Below are positions 18,196 through 26,741 of a DNA stretch of 64,000 nt, one piece after another. The position numbers were made by a program, and so were the translations under genes. Positions within the stretch are counted from its first letter, which is position 1. Each line of letters starts with the position of its first letter. Source of the DNA: Clavibacter michiganensis subsp. insidiosus (GTDB lineage Bacteria > Actinomycetota > Actinomycetes > Actinomycetales > Microbacteriaceae); contig NZ_MZMO01000001.1 of assembly GCF_002240565.1 (NCBI RefSeq), positions 2,790,001-2,854,000 on the forward strand, in the 5' to 3' direction. The notes beneath the pieces are model-generated. The model was not told the DNA's origin, ran no database searches, and saw only the letters and a program-made list of their open reading frames with translations.

Positions 18196-18354
18196 GGATC
18201 CATCAGACCACGACGGGCCTGGGAGCGCGCGCCGTCCGCGGTGGACGTTCGCGGCACGGACGGTGGATCGCGGGCGAACGCGGCGGGACGCGCGTGCGGG
18301 CTCCGCGCGCCGCCCGGGCGCGTCGCGGCGGCCGTCCGCGCGCGCCGCCGCCGG

Positions 18355-19035
18355 TCAGGGCAGCAGGCCCGAGCGGTAGCCCCACACGACGGTCTGCAGG
18401 CGGTCGCGCGTGCCGAGCTTGGTCATGATCCGCGTCAGGTGCGACTTGACGGTGCTCGTCTCGATCACGAGCCGGCCGCCGATCTCGTCGTTGGAGAGGC
18501 CGTCGCCGAGGAGCCGCACGATGTCCTGCTCGCGCGGCGTGAGGACCTCGGCGCCGGGGTGCACAGCGGACGCGGCGCGGCGGCGGGTGAACTCGGCCAT
18601 GACGCGGCGCGTGGTGACGCCGTCGAGGGCGGCGCGGCCCTCGGCGAGCGCCCGGACCGCCTGGATGAACTCCTCGGGCTCCGCGTCCTTGAGCACGAAG
18701 CCGCGCGCGCCCGCCTCGAGCGCGCCGAAGACGTACTCGTCGAGGTCGAAGGTGGTGGCGACGAGGACGGCCGGTCCCGGCCGGTCGCCGCCGCGCCCGC
18801 GGCCCGGGGCGTCGGCGTCCGCGCCGGTGATCGCGCGGGTCGCCTCGATGCCGTCGCCGCCGGGCATGCGCACGTCCATCACCACGACGTCGGGGCCGAG
18901 GCGGCGCACGAGCTCGACGGCCTCGCGGCCGCCCGCGGCCTCGCCGACCACCTCGATCCCGCCGGCCGTCTCCAGCACGACGCGGAAGCCCGCGCGGACG
19001 ATGGACTGGTCGTCGACCAGCACCACGCGGATCAC
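18355..19035 (-). CDS. NarL/FixJ-type response regulator
   Basis: A 226-residue DNA-binding response regulator. The receiver has acidic residues at 8-9, phospho-acceptor Asp54 (VVVMDVRMPGGDG) and the LVATTF and KDA segments. A Gly/Arg-rich insertion of about 15 residues lies before that LVATTF strand. The C-terminal LuxR-type helix-turn-helix begins LTPREQDIVRLLGDGLSN. The start is GTG at 19035, overlapping the stop of the kinase gene by four bases (GTGA), so the two are co-translated and form a cognate pair. Confidence 0.93.
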   Translation of the reverse strand: MIRVVLVDDQSIVRAGFRVVLETAGGIEVVGEAAGGREAVELVRRLGPDVVVMDVRMPGGDGIEATRAITGADADAPGRGRGGDRPGPAVLVATTFDLDEYVFGALEAGARGFVLKDAEPEEFIQAVRALAEGRAALDGVTTRRVMAEFTRRRAASAVHPGAEVLTPREQDIVRLLGDGLSNDEIGGRLVIETSTVKSHLTRIMTKLGTRDRLQTVVWGYRSGLLP

Positions 19036-20435
19036 GCGTCGGCCCCCGCCGCCGGCACGGGCTCCACCGGCAGCTCGAGGCGCACGCGCCAGGTGCCGGA
19101 TCCGGTGGGGCCCGCCTCCAGGCGGCCGCCGACGAGCGCGGCCCGCTCGCGCATGCCGACGAGGCCGTAGCCGGGCGCCGTCGCCGGGGCGGCCGCGGGC
19201 ACCGCGTTCTCGATGGTGAGGGCGATGCGCGCGGGGCCGGCCTCCGTGGTGAGGGTGACGGCGGATCCGGGCGCGTGCCGCCGGGCGTTGGCGAGCGACT
19301 CCTGCACGGTGCGGTACGCGGTGACGTCGGCGAGCGGCGCGAGCGCGGGCGCGGCGCCCGTCGCGCGCTCCTCGACCTCGGTGCCCGACGTGCGGGCCGC
19401 CGCCACGAGGCCCGGCAGGTCGGCGAGGCCGGGCACGGGGGCGGTGCCCGCCGCGTCGCCGGCCTCGCCGTCGGAGCCCTGCCGGAGGATCCCGACGATG
19501 GAGCGCAGCGCGTCGAGGGTCTCGCGGCCCTGACGGCGGATCCCGCGGAGGGAGTCCTTGGCGCGCTCCGGGTCGAGGTCGACCAGGCGCTCGGCGGCGC
19601 CGGCCTGCACGACGAGCGCCGTGAGGTGGTGCGCCGCCACGTCGTGCAGCTCGCGGGCCATCCGTGTGCGCTCGGCGGCGACCGCGGCCCGGCTGAGGGC
19701 GGCCTGGTGCTCGAGGCTCTCGGCGGCGCGCGCCAGCACGTCGCGGTCGTGGCGCCGGCGGAGCGCGACCCAGGAGCCGACGGCGGCGCTGGCCGCGGCG
19801 ATGAGCAGGCCGCTGACGAGGATCGAGACGGCCGCGATCACCGTGTCGACGCTGAGCCCCGCGTGCACGGCCGTGGGCACGAGCAGCGCCCGGACCTGGC
19901 CGGTGGCGGCCAGGTAGGCGCCGACGGCCTCGATGCCGATGGCCGCCGCCACGACGCGCACCGCGGAGGCCGGTGCGAGCCGCGCCCCGACCGTGTAGGC
20001 CGCGACGACGGGGGCGGCGGCCCAGAACCCGAAGTGCGGCGGGATCACCGCGACGAGCGCGCCCTGGAGGAGCGACACCGCCAGCAGCGTCGACCGCGGG
20101 TGGCGGCGGCGGAGGGCGAGGGGCGCGCACTGGACGACCGCGAGGATCCCGATGAGCGCGCCCTGCGCCGGCGACATGCTGCGCGAGGTGCCGTCCGCCC
20201 AGACGAGCGCGGCGAGCACGCCGAGGAGCAGCACCGTGAGGACCGCCCAGGCCGCGGCGGCGGCGGCGTCCCGGCCCGCGTCCGTGCGGATCCCGACGCG
20301 GGCGAGGCCGGCGCGGATCCGCTCCCCGAGCACGCCCCGCGGGCGGACGGCGACGAGGGCGGCGGGCGTCGGGGCGGTCACGCTCCGAGCATGCCAGGCC
20401 GGCCGGCCGCCGCCGTCGCCCGCGTCGCCGCGCAT
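19032..20435 (-). CDS. NarL-family sensor histidine kinase
   Basis: A 467-residue membrane kinase (HisKA_3 type). Five to six membrane helices (about 60-225) are followed by a short coiled coil, the H-box ERTRMARELHDVAAHHL with phospho-His near 273, and an HATPase domain with YRTVQESLANARRHA and GYGLVGMRER. There is no extracytoplasmic sensor domain, so the signal is probably sensed in the membrane. The ATG at 20435 overlaps the upstream hydrolase stop (ATGA); a GTG at 20381 would give 449 residues. The three-gene operon suggests the serine hydrolase and this system act together, possibly in envelope stress. Confidence 0.93.
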   Translation of the reverse strand: MRGDAGDGGGRPAWHARSVTAPTPAALVAVRPRGVLGERIRAGLARVGIRTDAGRDAAAAAAWAVLTVLLLGVLAALVWADGTSRSMSPAQGALIGILAVVQCAPLALRRRHPRSTLLAVSLLQGALVAVIPPHFGFWAAAPVVAAYTVGARLAPASAVRVVAAAIGIEAVGAYLAATGQVRALLVPTAVHAGLSVDTVIAAVSILVSGLLIAAASAAVGSWVALRRRHDRDVLARAAESLEHQAALSRAAVAAERTRMARELHDVAAHHLTALVVQAGAAERLVDLDPERAKDSLRGIRRQGRETLDALRSIVGILRQGSDGEAGDAAGTAPVPGLADLPGLVAAARTSGTEVEERATGAAPALAPLADVTAYRTVQESLANARRHAPGSAVTLTTEAGPARIALTIENAVPAAAPATAPGYGLVGMRERAALVGGRLEAGPTGSGTWRVRLELPVEPVPAAGADA

Positions 20436-22498
20436 CAGTAGCTCACGCTCGGCGCGAGCAGGCGGAAGCCGACCGCGAAGCCGGCGACGGCGACCAGCGC
20501 GAGGGCGACGAGGATCCGTCCGGCGACGATCCACGCGCCGCGCCGCGTCCGCACGGCCTGCCACGCGGCGAGCGCGGCGGGGATCACCGCGAGGGCGCCG
20601 AGGACCTGCAGCCCCTGCAGGGTGCGGAGCGCGCCGGCGGGGACGTCGACGAACGAGAGCGCCTGCACGGCCGCGGCCGTCCAGCCGAGGAGCGCGACGA
20701 GCGTCACGGCCTGGCCGATGCGGGAGAGCAGGTGGGCGCGGCTGCGACGGGGACGCGGCGCCACGGTGACGGTCGCGTCCGCGCGGGCGGCCCGTCGGCG
20801 TCCGAACCCGGCGAGCGCGGTGGCCGGCCCCACGATCACCGACACGAGCAGCACGGCGACGGACGCGAGCAGCAGGGGCATCGCGACGGACGCGACCTGC
20901 CACGGCTCCGCTCGGAGCAGCGTGAACGACGCGCCCCAGGAGATCGCGTCGACCGGGCCCCCGTCGGCGGAGGCGCGGGTCGCGAGCACGGCGTCGCCGC
21001 CCACCTCGCGCCACAGGTCGTCGCCCGCCTTCTCGTAGACGCCCGTCGTGACGCCGAGCGGCTTCGGGGTGACCGCGATGGTCCCGTCGGCGCGCGGGAC
21101 GATCTCGGTCTGCCCGCTGAGGGCCAGGAGCGCGCCCGGGTTCGAGAACGGGGAGCGGGAGGAGAGCCAGGTTCCGGCGAGCGCGGCGGCGGCCTCGGGG
21201 TCGCCCGTGGGCGCGCCGGCGGATCCGGCGGTGCCGTCGTCGGCGCGCAGGTACCGGTCGGCGAAGCCCTGCAGCACGGTCGTGCGGAGCTCCAGGGTGT
21301 CGACGGCGTCGCGGCCGTTGCCGTTGAAGGTCACGAAGATGCCGGCGTCGCTCTCCGGGAACATGCGCATGGCCGTGTGGAAGACGTTGGTGTCGCCGTC
21401 GTGGCCGAAGGCCGGGACGCCGGGCGTGCTGTCGTCGAAGAAGGCGAGGTCCATGCGCTGGCCGGCGGCGAGGGTGCCGAGCTGGTCGGCGCCCAGGGCC
21501 GGGCGGTGCATCTCGTCGAGGGTGGCGGGATCCAGCAGCGCCTGGTCGGCGGGCAGGTCGCCGAGGTGGCCGAGCATGAAGCGGGCCATGTCGGACGCGG
21601 TCGCGGAGAGCACGCCGGCCGGGGCCGCGTTGACGACCTCCGTCGGGTAGGAGGGCTGCGCGTCGTCCGGGTAGCCCTTGGCGAGGCGCGCGTCGAGGTC
21701 GGCGGGGAGCGGCTGCGCGAACGACGACGAGGCCATGTCGGCGCGGTCGAGCACCTCCTGCTGCGCGAGGTCGACGAACGGCTTCCCGGCCACGCGCTCG
21801 GCGACGTAGCCCGCGAGGCTGGCGCCGTAGTTCGAGTAGGCGGGGGTGGTGCCGGGGACGAAGACCTGCTCCGGCGGATCCGTCCTCATCACGTCGCCGA
21901 GGTCGCGCTCGCTGCCGGCCACGCCGATGAGGCCCGTGATGACCTCCTCGAACCCGGACGTGTGGGTGAGGAGGTGCCGCAGGGTGACGGCGCCCTTCGG
22001 GGTGTCGAGGTCGAAGTCGAGGTACTGCTGCACGTCGGCGTCGAGGTCGAGGCGTCCCTCCTCCACGAGCTGCATGACGGCGGTGGCGGAGACCACCTTG
22101 GAGACGGAGCCGACGCGGAAGAGGGTGTCGTCGGGATCCACCGGGCGGGCGGTTCCGCTCTCGGTGCCGGTGTCGGCGAGGCCGTAGCCGCGGGAGGTGA
22201 GCACCTGGCCATCGGCGACGACGGAGACGGCGGCCCCGGGGATCCCGGTGGTCGGCAGCGCGGAGCCGACGACGCCGTCGAGCCAGGCGTCGAGGTCGTC
22301 CTTCGTGAGGTCGTGGCCGCCCTGCTGGTGCTGCGGCGGGGCCGGGGGCGGCGGATCCGCGGGGGTCGCGGTCGTCGCGGCGCCCGCGGCGAGCGGGAGG
22401 GCGACGGCCAGGGCGAGCGCGCCGACGGTCGCGGCGAGGCGCCGGGGTCGGCGGCCGCGGATCGGGGCGGCGGGGGTGGAGCGGGGTGTCGTGTCCAT
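20435..22498 (-). CDS. Exported beta-lactamase-fold serine hydrolase with C-terminal membrane helices
   Basis: A 687-residue class C beta-lactamase/DD-peptidase-like hydrolase. A signal peptide (Arg-rich start, hydrophobic 25-42) leads to the catalytic domain with SxxK in VGSVSKVVSA (nucleophile near residue 131) and the YSN motif in PAYSNYGASLAG. About 370 residues later come four membrane helices, which tether the protein. ATG at 22498 is preferred over an in-frame GTG at 22507 because the signal peptide fits. This two-part design occurs in actinobacterial envelope hydrolases acting on D-amino-acid peptides or esters; the actual substrate is unknown. It is first in an operon with the kinase and regulator. 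Confidence 0.88.
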   Translation of the reverse strand: MDTTPRSTPAAPIRGRRPRRLAATVGALALAVALPLAAGAATTATPADPPPPAPPQHQQGGHDLTKDDLDAWLDGVVGSALPTTGIPGAAVSVVADGQVLTSRGYGLADTGTESGTARPVDPDDTLFRVGSVSKVVSATAVMQLVEEGRLDLDADVQQYLDFDLDTPKGAVTLRHLLTHTSGFEEVITGLIGVAGSERDLGDVMRTDPPEQVFVPGTTPAYSNYGASLAGYVAERVAGKPFVDLAQQEVLDRADMASSSFAQPLPADLDARLAKGYPDDAQPSYPTEVVNAAPAGVLSATASDMARFMLGHLGDLPADQALLDPATLDEMHRPALGADQLGTLAAGQRMDLAFFDDSTPGVPAFGHDGDTNVFHTAMRMFPESDAGIFVTFNGNGRDAVDTLELRTTVLQGFADRYLRADDGTAGSAGAPTGDPEAAAALAGTWLSSRSPFSNPGALLALSGQTEIVPRADGTIAVTPKPLGVTTGVYEKAGDDLWREVGGDAVLATRASADGGPVDAISWGASFTLLRAEPWQVASVAMPLLLASVAVLLVSVIVGPATALAGFGRRRAARADATVTVAPRPRRSRAHLLSRIGQAVTLVALLGWTAAAVQALSFVDVPAGALRTLQGLQVLGALAVIPAALAAWQAVRTRRGAWIVAGRILVALALVAVAGFAVGFRLLAPSVSY

Positions 22499-22596
22499 GC
22501 ATCCCACGCTCCCCGCTCGGCCGCTCCCGCACAGGGCGCGGGAGTCGGCACCCGGGTTGCGACTCGAGTCGCAGGCGGGGCCGTCGGGCGTCGTCC

Positions 22597-22992
22597 TCAG
22601 GCGTCCGCCACGAGCTCGATCTTGATCCGCTCACCGTCCTCCAGGAACGCGGCCCGGTGGTCGGGCCCGCCCGCGAACGGGTGCCGGTCGGCGTAGAGGT
22701 GCGCCCAGCCGTGGTCGGGCGCTGCAGCCCAGAGGCGGTCGACCTCGGCGGCGGACCCCGCGTGGAACGCGAGGTGGCTGAGGCCCGCGCCGCGCCGGTC
22801 GTGCGGGGCGTCCCGCGGAGCCCGGGCGATCACGAGGTACGCGTCGCCGAGGCGGAGGCTCCGGCCGTCGGCCCAGCTGGCCTCCTCCGCGTAGCCGAGC
22901 TCCCCGAGGATCCAGCCCCAGGAGGCCAGCGCCCGGTCGAGGTCGCGCACCTGCAGCTCCACGTGGTGGAGCGATCCGCGGACATCCGCCAT
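22597..22992 (-). CDS. VOC (glyoxalase/bleomycin resistance-like) protein
   Basis: A 131-residue single-subunit vicinal oxygen chelate protein. It has two beta-alpha-beta-beta-beta modules, with LHHVELQVRDLDRALASWGW opening the first, GLSHLAFHA the second, and a terminal Glu in KIELVAD as the last metal ligand. A GGGAGG Shine-Dalgarno lies upstream of the ATG at 22992; the longer frame upstream is not supported. The substrate is unknown. Confidence 0.88.
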   Translation of the reverse strand: MADVRGSLHHVELQVRDLDRALASWGWILGELGYAEEASWADGRSLRLGDAYLVIARAPRDAPHDRRGAGLSHLAFHAGSAAEVDRLWAAAPDHGWAHLYADRHPFAGGPDHRAAFLEDGERIKIELVADA

Positions 22993-23276
22993 CGTCCGCC
23001 TCCCGTCGTCGTGCCGTCCCGGCCACGCTACCGAGGAGGCGGACCGCGGCGCCGCGCGAGACGGGGGCGCGGCCCGCGCGCCGCGCGCCCGGACGCCGTA
23101 TGGTGAGCCCGTCGCCCCGCATCGCCGGGGCCGAACGACGCGCCGCCGACGTCCGACCGTCCCGTGCGCGAGCTGGTCACGATGCACGCGCCGCCGCCGA
23201 CACCGGCCCGACGCGCCGCCCCGCAGGACCGGGCACGGCTTCCCGGCCGCTCCCGACGCTGCGTCCCGTCACACCG

Positions 23277-23747
23277 ATGTGCACCGCCCGGAGGCACGCC
23301 ATCCCCCACGTCCGCTGCTACCCCGCCGTCGACGCCTCGCGCGTCCAGGCCAGCGCGCCGCCCCCGCCCGCGGACGCCGATCCCGGGAGCCGCAGCTTCC
23401 TCGACTTCGCCGTCGTCGCCGAGCACGACGGCCCCCACTCCGTCGCCGTCACCTACGACCACGGCGCGTCCAGCCCGCTGGCCCTCGGCTTCGCGCTCGA
23501 CCGCGCGCAGACCCGCACCGTGCGCTACCCGCCGCTCGTCGAGGGCGCGACCCGGCGGACGCTGGTGCTCGACGTCGAGATGCGCCGCGGACCCGGCGTG
23601 ATCCGCGTTGCCGAGGGGCCCGCGGACGCCCGGCTGCACGTGCACTCGCTCCGCGTCACGGGCATCCGCCCCGACGAGGACGCGGGTGCCGGAGTGGCCG
23701 TCCCGCCCGCGACGGACCGGCTCGCGGCGGAGGCCGACGCGGCCTAG
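23277..23747 (+). CDS. Hypothetical protein, CBM35/CBM6-like beta-sandwich
   Basis: A 156-residue protein without clear signal peptide. The pattern of short beta strands (FLDFAVVAE, HSVAVTYDHG, LALGFALD, RRTLVLDVEM, GVIRVAE, LHVHSLRVTGI) resembles the CBM6/35 carbohydrate-binding fold that usually trails glycoside hydrolases. Here it stands alone, so it may be a remnant or an independent lectin-like protein. ATG at 23277 was chosen; the open frame reaches to 23100 but that part is low complexity. The TAG stop lies inside the 6-bp target duplication of the neighbouring insertion sequence. Confidence 0.45.
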   Translation: MCTARRHAIPHVRCYPAVDASRVQASAPPPPADADPGSRSFLDFAVVAEHDGPHSVAVTYDHGASSPLALGFALDRAQTRTVRYPPLVEGATRRTLVLDVEMRRGPGVIRVAEGPADARLHVHSLRVTGIRPDEDAGAGVAVPPATDRLAAEADAA

Positions 23748-23748
23748 A

Positions 23749-23776
23749 TGTACTGAGTCATGACGTTGGTGACACT
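23749..23776 (+). repeat. IS481-type left inverted repeat
   Basis: Inner 18 bases (CATGACGTTGGTGACACT) are identical to the right end; outer TGTAC is also shared, with four mismatches between. The transposase stop codon (23758-23760) lies inside it. Confidence 0.92.
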
Positions 23777-24720
23777 CGGGCCGCGGGCGTCAGCCCGTGG
23801 CTCGAGTGGATTCGTTCAGTGTTGTAGTGCTGGATCCACGGATCAAGGGCGTCGGTTCTGGCTTGGTTGCTGGTGAAGGGTTGCCGGTAGGCCCACTCGG
23901 TCGCGAGGGTGCGGTTGAAGCGTTCGACCTTGCCGTTCTGCCAGGGGCAGTGCGGGCGGATGAACTTCTGCCTCGCACCGAGCTGCGTGACCGCGTTCTG
24001 GAACGCGGCCGAGTGCCGGTAGGCGAACGCGTTGTCCGTCAGGACCCGTTCGATGCGGGTGATGCCGTGCTCGGCGAAGTACGCCGCGGCCCGGGTCAGG
24101 AACCCTGCCGCGGTCACGCCCTTCTCGTCCGGGTGGATCTCCGCGTAGGCGAGGCGGGTGTGGTCATCGACCACGGCGTGGACGTAATCGAACCCGATCC
24201 CACGACCACGAACCTGTTCGCTGCGGCCATGCGCCCGCCAGCCGCCGCCGTCCGGGATCCGGCCGAGCTTCTTCACGTCGACGTGGATCAGGTCGCCGGG
24301 ATGCTCATGCTCGTACCGGTTTGCCGTCGACCGGGATGCCCGGATCACGGCCCCGGTGACGGGGTCCAACCATGCCAACGGCGGTGCCCCGTGCCGCCGC
24401 AGGATGCGGGAGATCGTGCGGGCTGGAACACCGGTCACCGGCGCCAACCGGGCAGGACCTGATCGCAATCGGGTCCTCGCTTCCACGACGGCTCGTTCTC
24501 GTTCCGGGCTCGTCCTCGTCGGCACCCGTCTCGGCCTCGAGGACCGGTCCGACAAGCCTTCGAAGCCCTCGGACCGGAACCGATTCACCCACCGATGCGC
24601 GCACTGACGCGACACACCGAGTTCGCGCGCGACATGCGAGACCGGCCGACGATCCTCGACCACCCGCCGCACGAGGAGAACCCTCCCGTGAACCGTCAGA
24701 CGAGCATTAGCGTGGGACAT
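23758..24720 (-). CDS. IS481-family DDE transposase
   Basis: A 320-residue transposase. An N-terminal helix-turn-helix pair (VSHVARELGVSRQCAHRWV) binds the ends. The catalytic integrase-like core has Asp in HVDVKKL and VVDDHTR, LTDNAFAY, and the Glu in WQNGKVERFNRT, the last matching the IS481/IS3 (rve) pattern. No frameshift is needed, unlike IS3-family elements with two frames. The gene fills the element and ends within the left repeat. It reads as intact and probably functional. Confidence 0.95.
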   Translation of the reverse strand: MSHANARLTVHGRVLLVRRVVEDRRPVSHVARELGVSRQCAHRWVNRFRSEGFEGLSDRSSRPRRVPTRTSPERERAVVEARTRLRSGPARLAPVTGVPARTISRILRRHGAPPLAWLDPVTGAVIRASRSTANRYEHEHPGDLIHVDVKKLGRIPDGGGWRAHGRSEQVRGRGIGFDYVHAVVDDHTRLAYAEIHPDEKGVTAAGFLTRAAAYFAEHGITRIERVLTDNAFAYRHSAAFQNAVTQLGARQKFIRPHCPWQNGKVERFNRTLATEWAYRQPFTSNQARTDALDPWIQHYNTERIHSSHGLTPAARVSPTS

Positions 24721-24788
24721 CGAGGCCTCCTGGCAGTGGCAGAACTAGACAGCTCCATCAAGCCAGGAGGCCTCCTCACACGCCCCGA

Positions 24789-24816
24789 AGTGTCACCAAC
24801 GTCATGGCCGGGTACA
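24789..24816 (-). repeat. IS481-type right inverted repeat
   Basis: The reverse complement of the left end over 24 of 28 positions, directly followed by the second CCTAGA target copy. The transposase promoter should lie just inside this end. Confidence 0.92.
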
Positions 24817-24822
24817 CCTAGA

Positions 24823-25220
24823 CCGACCCGGCGGAGAGCGGCGCCACGCCGCGCCCGGCACGCGCGCGGGCCGATGCGCCGGCGATCAGCGCCCCACGAA
24901 TGCCCGCGCACCTGGTGTTTCCCCACCCGAGGGGTTATGTTCGCCCCAGTCCCGATCGGTCACCCGTCGCTGGGGACGTCGTGTGACACCGCTGGAACGC
25001 GACGGTCCGGCGATGCGACAGCGATCACACCAGGCGCCCGCCCGATCCGGGTACCTGGGAGCAGGGCCCGGTGCGCGGTCGCGCGTTCGTCGGGCTGGGG
25101 CTCGGTGACGCCCTCCCCTCCCTTCCCGCTCCACTCCCCTTGCCCCGCCTCCCCGGCGGAGCACCGGATCAGCTCGCGCACGTGCCCGTCCCGCAGCCGT
25201 ACGACGATCCAGGAGAGCCC
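24823..25220. other. Gene-free interval right of the insertion sequence
   Basis: The 398 bp carry no convincing gene. Before the IS arrived, this sequence directly followed the stop of the carbohydrate-binding-like gene. A possible but weak promoter (TGGTGT, 17 bp, TATGTT near 24925-24955) could serve the small gene at 25221. The run 25105-25160 is pyrimidine-rich without stem-loop structure. Confidence 0.4.
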
Positions 25221-25586
25221 ATGAGCGCCGAAGCCCCCATCCCGCTCGGCCGCCGCTCGATGCGCCGCGCGGACATCGAGCTCATGGTCGCGATCGCCTG
25301 GAACGCCGAGGGGCGCACGCGCGGCCTCCGCCCGCTGGCGTGGGAGGTCGGCGACGCGGACTTCGTGCACTTCATCGGGAGCGCCGACGCCTACTCGCGC
25401 CCGGCCCGTCGCGAGATCATCGAGGACTGGATCGCGGAGCTCGGCCTCGCCGACGTCATCGACTCCACCGCTCCCCCGCTGCACCGCGAGGGCGGCGACA
25501 TGGTGTGGACCGGCGCCATCGACTCCATCGGCATGCAGTTCCACTACCCCGCGGAGCCCGGCGACGCGGATCCGTACGGCGACTGA
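25221..25586 (+). CDS. Hypothetical protein
   Basis: A 121-residue, cytoplasmic, acidic protein with no family I recognise. Compositional features are a helical start (RRSMRRADIELMVAIAWNAEG), a central DADFVHFIGSADAYSRPAR segment, and an acidic C-terminus. The ATG at 25221 follows AGGAGAG at good spacing, so it is preferred over an in-frame upstream start. Codon use is normal for the genome, which supports a real gene. Confidence 0.65.
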   Translation: MSAEAPIPLGRRSMRRADIELMVAIAWNAEGRTRGLRPLAWEVGDADFVHFIGSADAYSRPARREIIEDWIAELGLADVIDSTAPPLHREGGDMVWTGAIDSIGMQFHYPAEPGDADPYGD

Positions 25587-25610
25587 TCCGTCCCGCCGGG
25601 CGGCACCCGC

Positions 25611-26252
25611 TCAGATCGCGGGCGTGCGGAACAGGACCGGTCGCCCCTCGTGCGCGGCGATGCGCGCGTCGAGGCCGGCGCGGACGGCGGGCCACTCGTC
25701 GGCGAGGATCGAGTGGATCGCGGCGTCGCGCCAGCTGCCGTCGGCCCGCCGCTGATCCCGTCGGCACACGCCCTCGAAGGTGGCGCCGAGCTTGAGGATC
25801 GCGGCGCGCGAGTGCGCGTTGCGGGCGTCGGCCTGGAGCTTCACGCGGCCGAAGCCGGAGTCGAACGCGAGGCCGAGCAGGAGGCGCTTGGCCTCCGCGT
25901 TGACGACCGTGCCCCAGACGCGCGGGTCGTACGCGGTCCAGCCGAGGTGCGCGCGCTCGCGGCGCACGTCGAGCTCGGTGAGGCTCGTGGTGCCGACGAG
26001 CTGGCCGTCGTGGGGGCCGCCGACGAGGATCACGGCGGTCGGCAGGTCGTCCCAGCGGAAGTAGCCGCGGGCCCAGGCGTCGAACGCGTCCGGGTCGGAG
26101 GGGAGCCCGGCCGGGCCGCCGCCGAAGCCGCCCGCGAAGACGGCCTGGTGCGCGATCGCGGCGCGCAGCGCGGGGATGTGGTCGGGGGTCAGCGGGTCGA
26201 GCCGCACGTGGGTGCCGATCAGGGACGCGGGCGCGGGGACGGTGGCGGTCAC
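25611..26252 (-). CDS. GNAT-family N-acetyltransferase
   Basis: A 213-residue acetyltransferase of the RimJ/RimL type. It has the opening GTHVRLDPLTPDHIPALR, the strand-4 segment LVGTTSLTEL, then AHLGWTAYDPRVWGTVVNAEAK (pyrophosphate-binding helix region) and the LQADARNAHSRAAILKLGA block that is typical of acceptor-N-terminus acetylases. The GTG at 26252 overlaps the stop of the upstream small gene (GTGA). The substrate could be a protein N-terminus or a small amine. Confidence 0.88.
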   Translation of the reverse strand: MTATVPAPASLIGTHVRLDPLTPDHIPALRAAIAHQAVFAGGFGGGPAGLPSDPDAFDAWARGYFRWDDLPTAVILVGGPHDGQLVGTTSLTELDVRRERAHLGWTAYDPRVWGTVVNAEAKRLLLGLAFDSGFGRVKLQADARNAHSRAAILKLGATFEGVCRRDQRRADGSWRDAAIHSILADEWPAVRAGLDARIAAHEGRPVLFRTPAI

Positions 26253-26635
26253 CCGGCCAGCCTGGCAGACGCGCGGCCGGGACCCGCGGAGTCCGCGTGC
26301 CCCGGCCGGGCGATGGATCCGGTCAGCTGCCGGACGTCGCCGTGGGCGCGGGCGTCGTGGCGGGGGTGTGGATGCGCCGGGGGCGAGGATCCGTCGGGCG
26401 GGGCGGGCGGCGCGTGGCAGGTCGCGGTGGTGCCGCTCCCGGATCCGGCCGCGCCGCTCGTGTCGCCGCCGTTCCCGTCGGCGAACGCCGGCGAGGAGAA
26501 CACCGCGACGAGGCCGAGGGAGGCGCACGCGATGCCGACGGCGATGCCGACGCGGCGCTTCCGCGGAGCGGGCGTCGGCGCGCCGGGCTCCCGGACGCCG
26601 CGTCCCTTCTCGAAGACGGTGACGGTGTCGTCCAT
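26249..26635 (-). CDS. Small membrane or secreted protein, Pro/His-rich tail
   Basis: A 128-residue protein with a charged cytoplasmic start, one hydrophobic helix (GIAVGIACASLGLVAVFSSP) ending in an AFA signal-peptidase-like site, and a low-complexity Gly/Ser/Pro/His-rich exterior. No family is recognised. It has a good Shine-Dalgarno (GGAAGGA) and is divergent from the OmpR-type regulator 106 bp away, so it may be a target of that regulator. Translationally coupled to the downstream GNAT gene. Confidence 0.55.
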   Translation of the reverse strand: MDDTVTVFEKGRGVREPGAPTPAPRKRRVGIAVGIACASLGLVAVFSSPAFADGNGGDTSGAAGSGSGTTATCHAPPAPPDGSSPPAHPHPRHDARAHGDVRQLTGSIARPGHADSAGPGRASARLAG

Positions 26636-26741
26636 GGTGGTCCTTCCGTGTCCGCCGCCGAGCGGGGGAGCGCCGGCGGTCGTGGATCCAGGCTCGGCGG
26701 CGGATCTGAAGTCCTCCTCACGTTCCGCGCCCGGGACGGAC

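Larger units (their letters stand above)
23743..24822. mobile_element. IS481-family insertion sequence (element 23749-24816) with target duplication
   Basis: A complete 1068-bp element. Ends begin TGTAC and form 28-bp inverted repeats (23749-23776 and 24789-24816) with 24 matches. A 6-bp direct repeat CCTAGA flanks it (23743-23748 and 24817-24822), the target-site duplication. TGT ends, short duplications and a DDE transposase of about 320 residues fit IS481. Intact ends and a perfect duplication point to recent or still-active transposition. Confidence 0.93.

Noticed and set aside
23277..23747. Gene truncated by the insertion sequence
   Set aside because: The target duplication preserves the TAG stop, so the reading frame before and after insertion is the same.
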